This document shows, in pieces, positions 62,227 to 64,000 of a stretch of 64,000 nucleotides of DNA. Numbering within the stretch: the first letter of the stretch is position 1; the number at the start of each line of letters is the position of its first letter. The position numbers and the translations under genes were made by a program. Under the pieces are notes generated by a model. The model was not told the DNA's origin, ran no database searches, and was given only the letters and a program-made list of their open reading frames with translations. Origin of the DNA: an uncultured Pontibacter sp. (GTDB lineage: Bacteria; Bacteroidota; Bacteroidia; Cytophagales; Hymenobacteraceae); the NCBI RefSeq assembly GCF_947495565.1, contig NZ_CANLZM010000004.1, positions 62,001-126,000 of the forward strand, in the 5' to 3' direction.

Positions 62227-63231
62227 TTAGAAAGCCGAAGCTTTTAGTCTCAAACCTGCTTGTTCCTCCAGCCCAAACAGCAGGTTCATGTTCTGCACGG
62301 CCTGTCCTGAAGCTCCTTTCAAAAGATTGTCAATCAGACTTGTGATGATTAAGTAATCTCCCTCCTTCTGTAGGTGCAGCAGGCATTTGTTTGTATTTAG
62401 AACTTGTTTTAGGTCAGGGGTGCTGGCGCTGATGCTGACAAAAGGATGGTGGCTGTAATAGCTGCCATACAACTCCCCTGCCTCCGCCTGGCTCAGGCTG
62501 CAGCGGGTGTAGCTGGTGCACAAAATACCGCGCGTAAAGGGGCCTCTGTAAGGTACAAAGTTTATACTTGGCAAGTCATTGCTTTGCATACCCTGCAGCG
62601 TGCGCCGGATTTCGTGCAGGTGCTGGTGGCTGAGGACTTTATAGTTTGATATATTACCGCTGCGCCAGCTATAGTGCGAGGTGGCACTCAGACTTTGCCC
62701 GGCTCCGGTGCTGCCTGTAATGCCGCTGACCTGCACCTGCTCGGTTAGCAGATTATGCTGCGACAGCGGCAGCAGTGCCAATTGTATAGCCGTGGCAAAA
62801 CAACCAGGGTTGGCAATGTTGTGAGCTTGTTTAATACTCTCGCGCTGAAGCTCAGGTAAACCATATACAAAGTCTCTGCCACAGGCGTTTACCACCTGCT
62901 CCTTCGAGTCTTCATTCCACCTGAAATCCTGGCTCAGGTCAATCACTTTTATACTTTGCTTTAGCTGCTGCTCTTGCAGGAACTTCCTGGCCGCGCCATG
63001 GCCTACGCACAGGAACAGCACGTCCACGTTCTGCTGCAGCTCATCAGTAAAGTATAAATCAGTATCGCCTAGAAGATCTTTATGGGTCTCGTGCACGGGT
63101 GCGCCTGACTGGCTGTTGCTATGCACAAAACTTATTTCTACGTTCGGGTGGTTTAGGAGCAGGCGTAGCAGTTCGCCACCGGTGTAGCCAGCGCCGCCTA
63201 CAATACCTGCTTTTATACTTATTCCGCCCAT
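62227..63231 (-). CDS. argC: N-acyl-gamma-glutamyl-phosphate reductase
   Basis: The 334 residues show the NADP-binding AGIVGGAGYTGGELLRLLLNHP, the active-site AHNIANPGCFATA (catalytic Cys) and the ITGSTGAGQSLSATSHYSWRSGN segment of ArgC. It reduces N-acyl-glutamyl-phosphate to the semialdehyde. Its start overlaps the argG end by 13 bases. Confidence 0.96.
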   Translation of the reverse strand: MGGISIKAGIVGGAGYTGGELLRLLLNHPNVEISFVHSNSQSGAPVHETHKDLLGDTDLYFTDELQQNVDVLFLCVGHGAARKFLQEQQLKQSIKVIDLSQDFRWNEDSKEQVVNACGRDFVYGLPELQRESIKQAHNIANPGCFATAIQLALLPLSQHNLLTEQVQVSGITGSTGAGQSLSATSHYSWRSGNISNYKVLSHQHLHEIRRTLQGMQSNDLPSINFVPYRGPFTRGILCTSYTRCSLSQAEAGELYGSYYSHHPFVSISASTPDLKQVLNTNKCLLHLQKEGDYLIITSLIDNLLKGASGQAVQNMNLLFGLEEQAGLRLKASAF

Positions 63232-64000
63232 TCTGTCGTATTGTTTATTGTGTGGTACATTTTGGTCTGGTTTCCGAAAATTTTGGCAAATCCCTTCACA
63301 TCATCTGAGGTCCAGGCGCGGTTCATTTCACCGTAGCTGCCAAACTTGTCGCTCATCAGGTCATGCTTGCTTTCTATACCCTCCACCTGAAAGTGATAAG
63401 GCGCCAGTTGTACAAATACTTTACCGGTTACGTTTTGCTGTGTGCTCTCTAAAAAAGCCTCCATATCACGCATGGTCGGGTCAAGTAATTGGCCTTCATG
63501 CAACCAGTTGCCGTACCATACCGAGAGTTGGTCTTTCCAGTACAGTTGCCATTTGGTAAGCACGTGTTTCTCCAGCAGGTGATGTGCTTTGATGATCACC
63601 ATCGGGGCAGCGGCCTCAAAACCTACACGACCTTTAATGCCGATGATGGTATCGCCCACATGCATGTCGCGGCCAATGGCGAAAGGCGCGGCTAACTCCT
63701 GCAGGTGCTGTATGGCCTCTACCGGATGCTCGAAAGACTGCTCATTTACGCCTTTAAGCTCTCCTTTCTCAAAGTATAAAGTCACGCGCTCTGGTTCGAT
63801 TTTGCTTAGCTGCGTTGGGTAAGCCTCCTCCGGCAAAGGCAAGTGAGAGGTCAGGGTTTCCTTTCCGCCAACAGATGTTCCCCAAATACCTTTGTTAATC
63901 GAATATTGCGCCTTCTGAAAATCCATCTCCACGCCATGCTCCTTCAGGTAAGTGATTTCCTGTTCCCGCGACAAACGTTTATCACGAATCGGGGTAATAA
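63219..64000 (-). CDS. argG: Argininosuccinate synthase, C-terminal part (5' end outside window)
   Basis: The reading frame is open to the right edge (…ITPIRDKRLSREQEITYLKEHG…), so the gene continues beyond the window. The visible about 260 residues cover the tetramerisation and C-terminal part of ArgG, including ITPIRDKRLSREQE and the GRVGFEAAAPMVIIKAH segment. It joins citrulline and aspartate using ATP. It is the first visible gene of the arginine operon and overlaps argC by 13 bases. Confidence 0.95.
   Translation of the reverse strand, partial: ITPIRDKRLSREQEITYLKEHGVEMDFQKAQYSINKGIWGTSVGGKETLTSHLPLPEEAYPTQLSKIEPERVTLYFEKGELKGVNEQSFEHPVEAIQHLQELAAPFAIGRDMHVGDTIIGIKGRVGFEAAAPMVIIKAHHLLEKHVLTKWQLYWKDQLSVWYGNWLHEGQLLDPTMRDMEAFLESTQQNVTGKVFVQLAPYHFQVEGIESKHDLMSDKFGSYGEMNRAWTSDDVKGFAKIFGNQTKMYHTINNTTEWAE

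Larger units (their letters stand above)
2101..63779. repeat. Dispersed heptamer TATACTT / AAGTATA across the window
   Basis: I counted by eye about 110 exact copies in both orientations, inside and between genes. Examples: 2101, 4237, 4742, 10611, 19993-20002 (palindromic AAGTATACTT), 20346, 33122-33135, 38703, 38751, 46397, 63213. The expected number for a heptamer of this base makeup on both strands of 64 kb is about 8-12. It is used in all three codon phases, so it is a DNA-level signal, not a peptide pattern. The variant with C at the first position is also frequent. Confidence 0.75.

Noticed and set aside
2101..63779. TATACTT copies as sigma-70 -10 boxes
   Set aside because: Most copies lie inside genes in both orientations, and Bacteroidota promoters use TAnnTTTG rather than TATAAT-like boxes.
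1..64000. tRNA, rRNA, CRISPR arrays, insertion sequences, prophage genes
   Set aside because: I looked for T-loop-like and repeat-spacer patterns and for transposase or integrase motifs and found none.

Overview
The window looks like chromosomal DNA of a member of the Bacteroidota, most likely order Cytophagales and family Hymenobacteraceae (Pontibacter-like). This is an inference from gene content: a TonB receptor paired with a DUF4249 lipoprotein, DUF3127, S46 dipeptidyl-peptidase, an Omp85 lipoprotein, the N-acyl-ornithine carbamoyltransferase arginine operon, TAnnTTTG-type promoter elements and few Shine-Dalgarno sequences. I see no rRNA, tRNA, CRISPR array, insertion sequence, integrase or phage gene. 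Coding density is high, about 58 genes in 64 kb.

Layout. 0-2.6 kb: an ECF sigma factor (cut by the left edge), a single-span membrane protein and a beta-barrel protein in one operon. 2.6-8.1 kb: a TrmH-type RNA methyltransferase, a BamA/TamA-family lipoprotein, and a fused E1 2-oxoacid dehydrogenase. 8.2-13.9 kb: hemF and a PAP2 phosphatase, a TonB receptor with its DUF4249 partner, and a voltage-gated K+ channel. 14-21.6 kb: membrane proteins (DUF389, DUF2254), a cupredoxin lipoprotein, an L,D-transpeptidase and an M1 aminopeptidase. 21.7-28.7 kb: a DUF892 ferritin-like protein, cyanophycinase, isoaspartyl peptidase, DUF3127, an AlbA_2 protein, a MORN-like protein, PhoH and an SRPBCC protein. 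28.9-39.9 kb: YkvA, an S46 peptidase, an alpha/beta hydrolase, an M19 dipeptidase, a TRIC channel, DoxX, an encapsulated-ferritin-like protein, riboflavin synthase, Pcm, a thioesterase and a TlpA-like protein. 39.9-51.4 kb: gatB, alaS, a MerR regulator with dprA, a frameshifted 2-dehydropantoate 2-reductase, several small conserved proteins, a pseudouridine synthase, a DnaJ-type chaperone and a lipoprotein-Pmp3 fusion. 51.5-55.7 kb: a four-gene amidoligase/peptidase operon. 56.6-64 kb: the arginine operon argG-argC-argD-argF'-argB-argE-argH, with argG cut by the right edge.

Two things stand out. First, the four-gene operon (C39-like peptidase, RLAN/ATP-grasp ligase, GCS2-type ligase, N-formylglutamate amidohydrolase-like enzyme) has the parts of a peptide-bond-forming system whose product is not known to me. 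Second, the heptamer TATACTT/AAGTATA occurs about 110 times by eye (roughly 8-12 expected), on both strands, inside and between genes and in all three codon phases. Several inverted copies frame terminators and gene borders. This is how DNA uptake sequences behave in naturally competent bacteria, and dprA lies in the window.

Other points of note are an orphan EncFtn-type ferritin with no encapsulin beside it, a DUF3127 protein ending like an SSB tail, a cupredoxin lacking one copper-ligand histidine, and a carbamoyltransferase with Val at the acetyl/succinyl specificity position.
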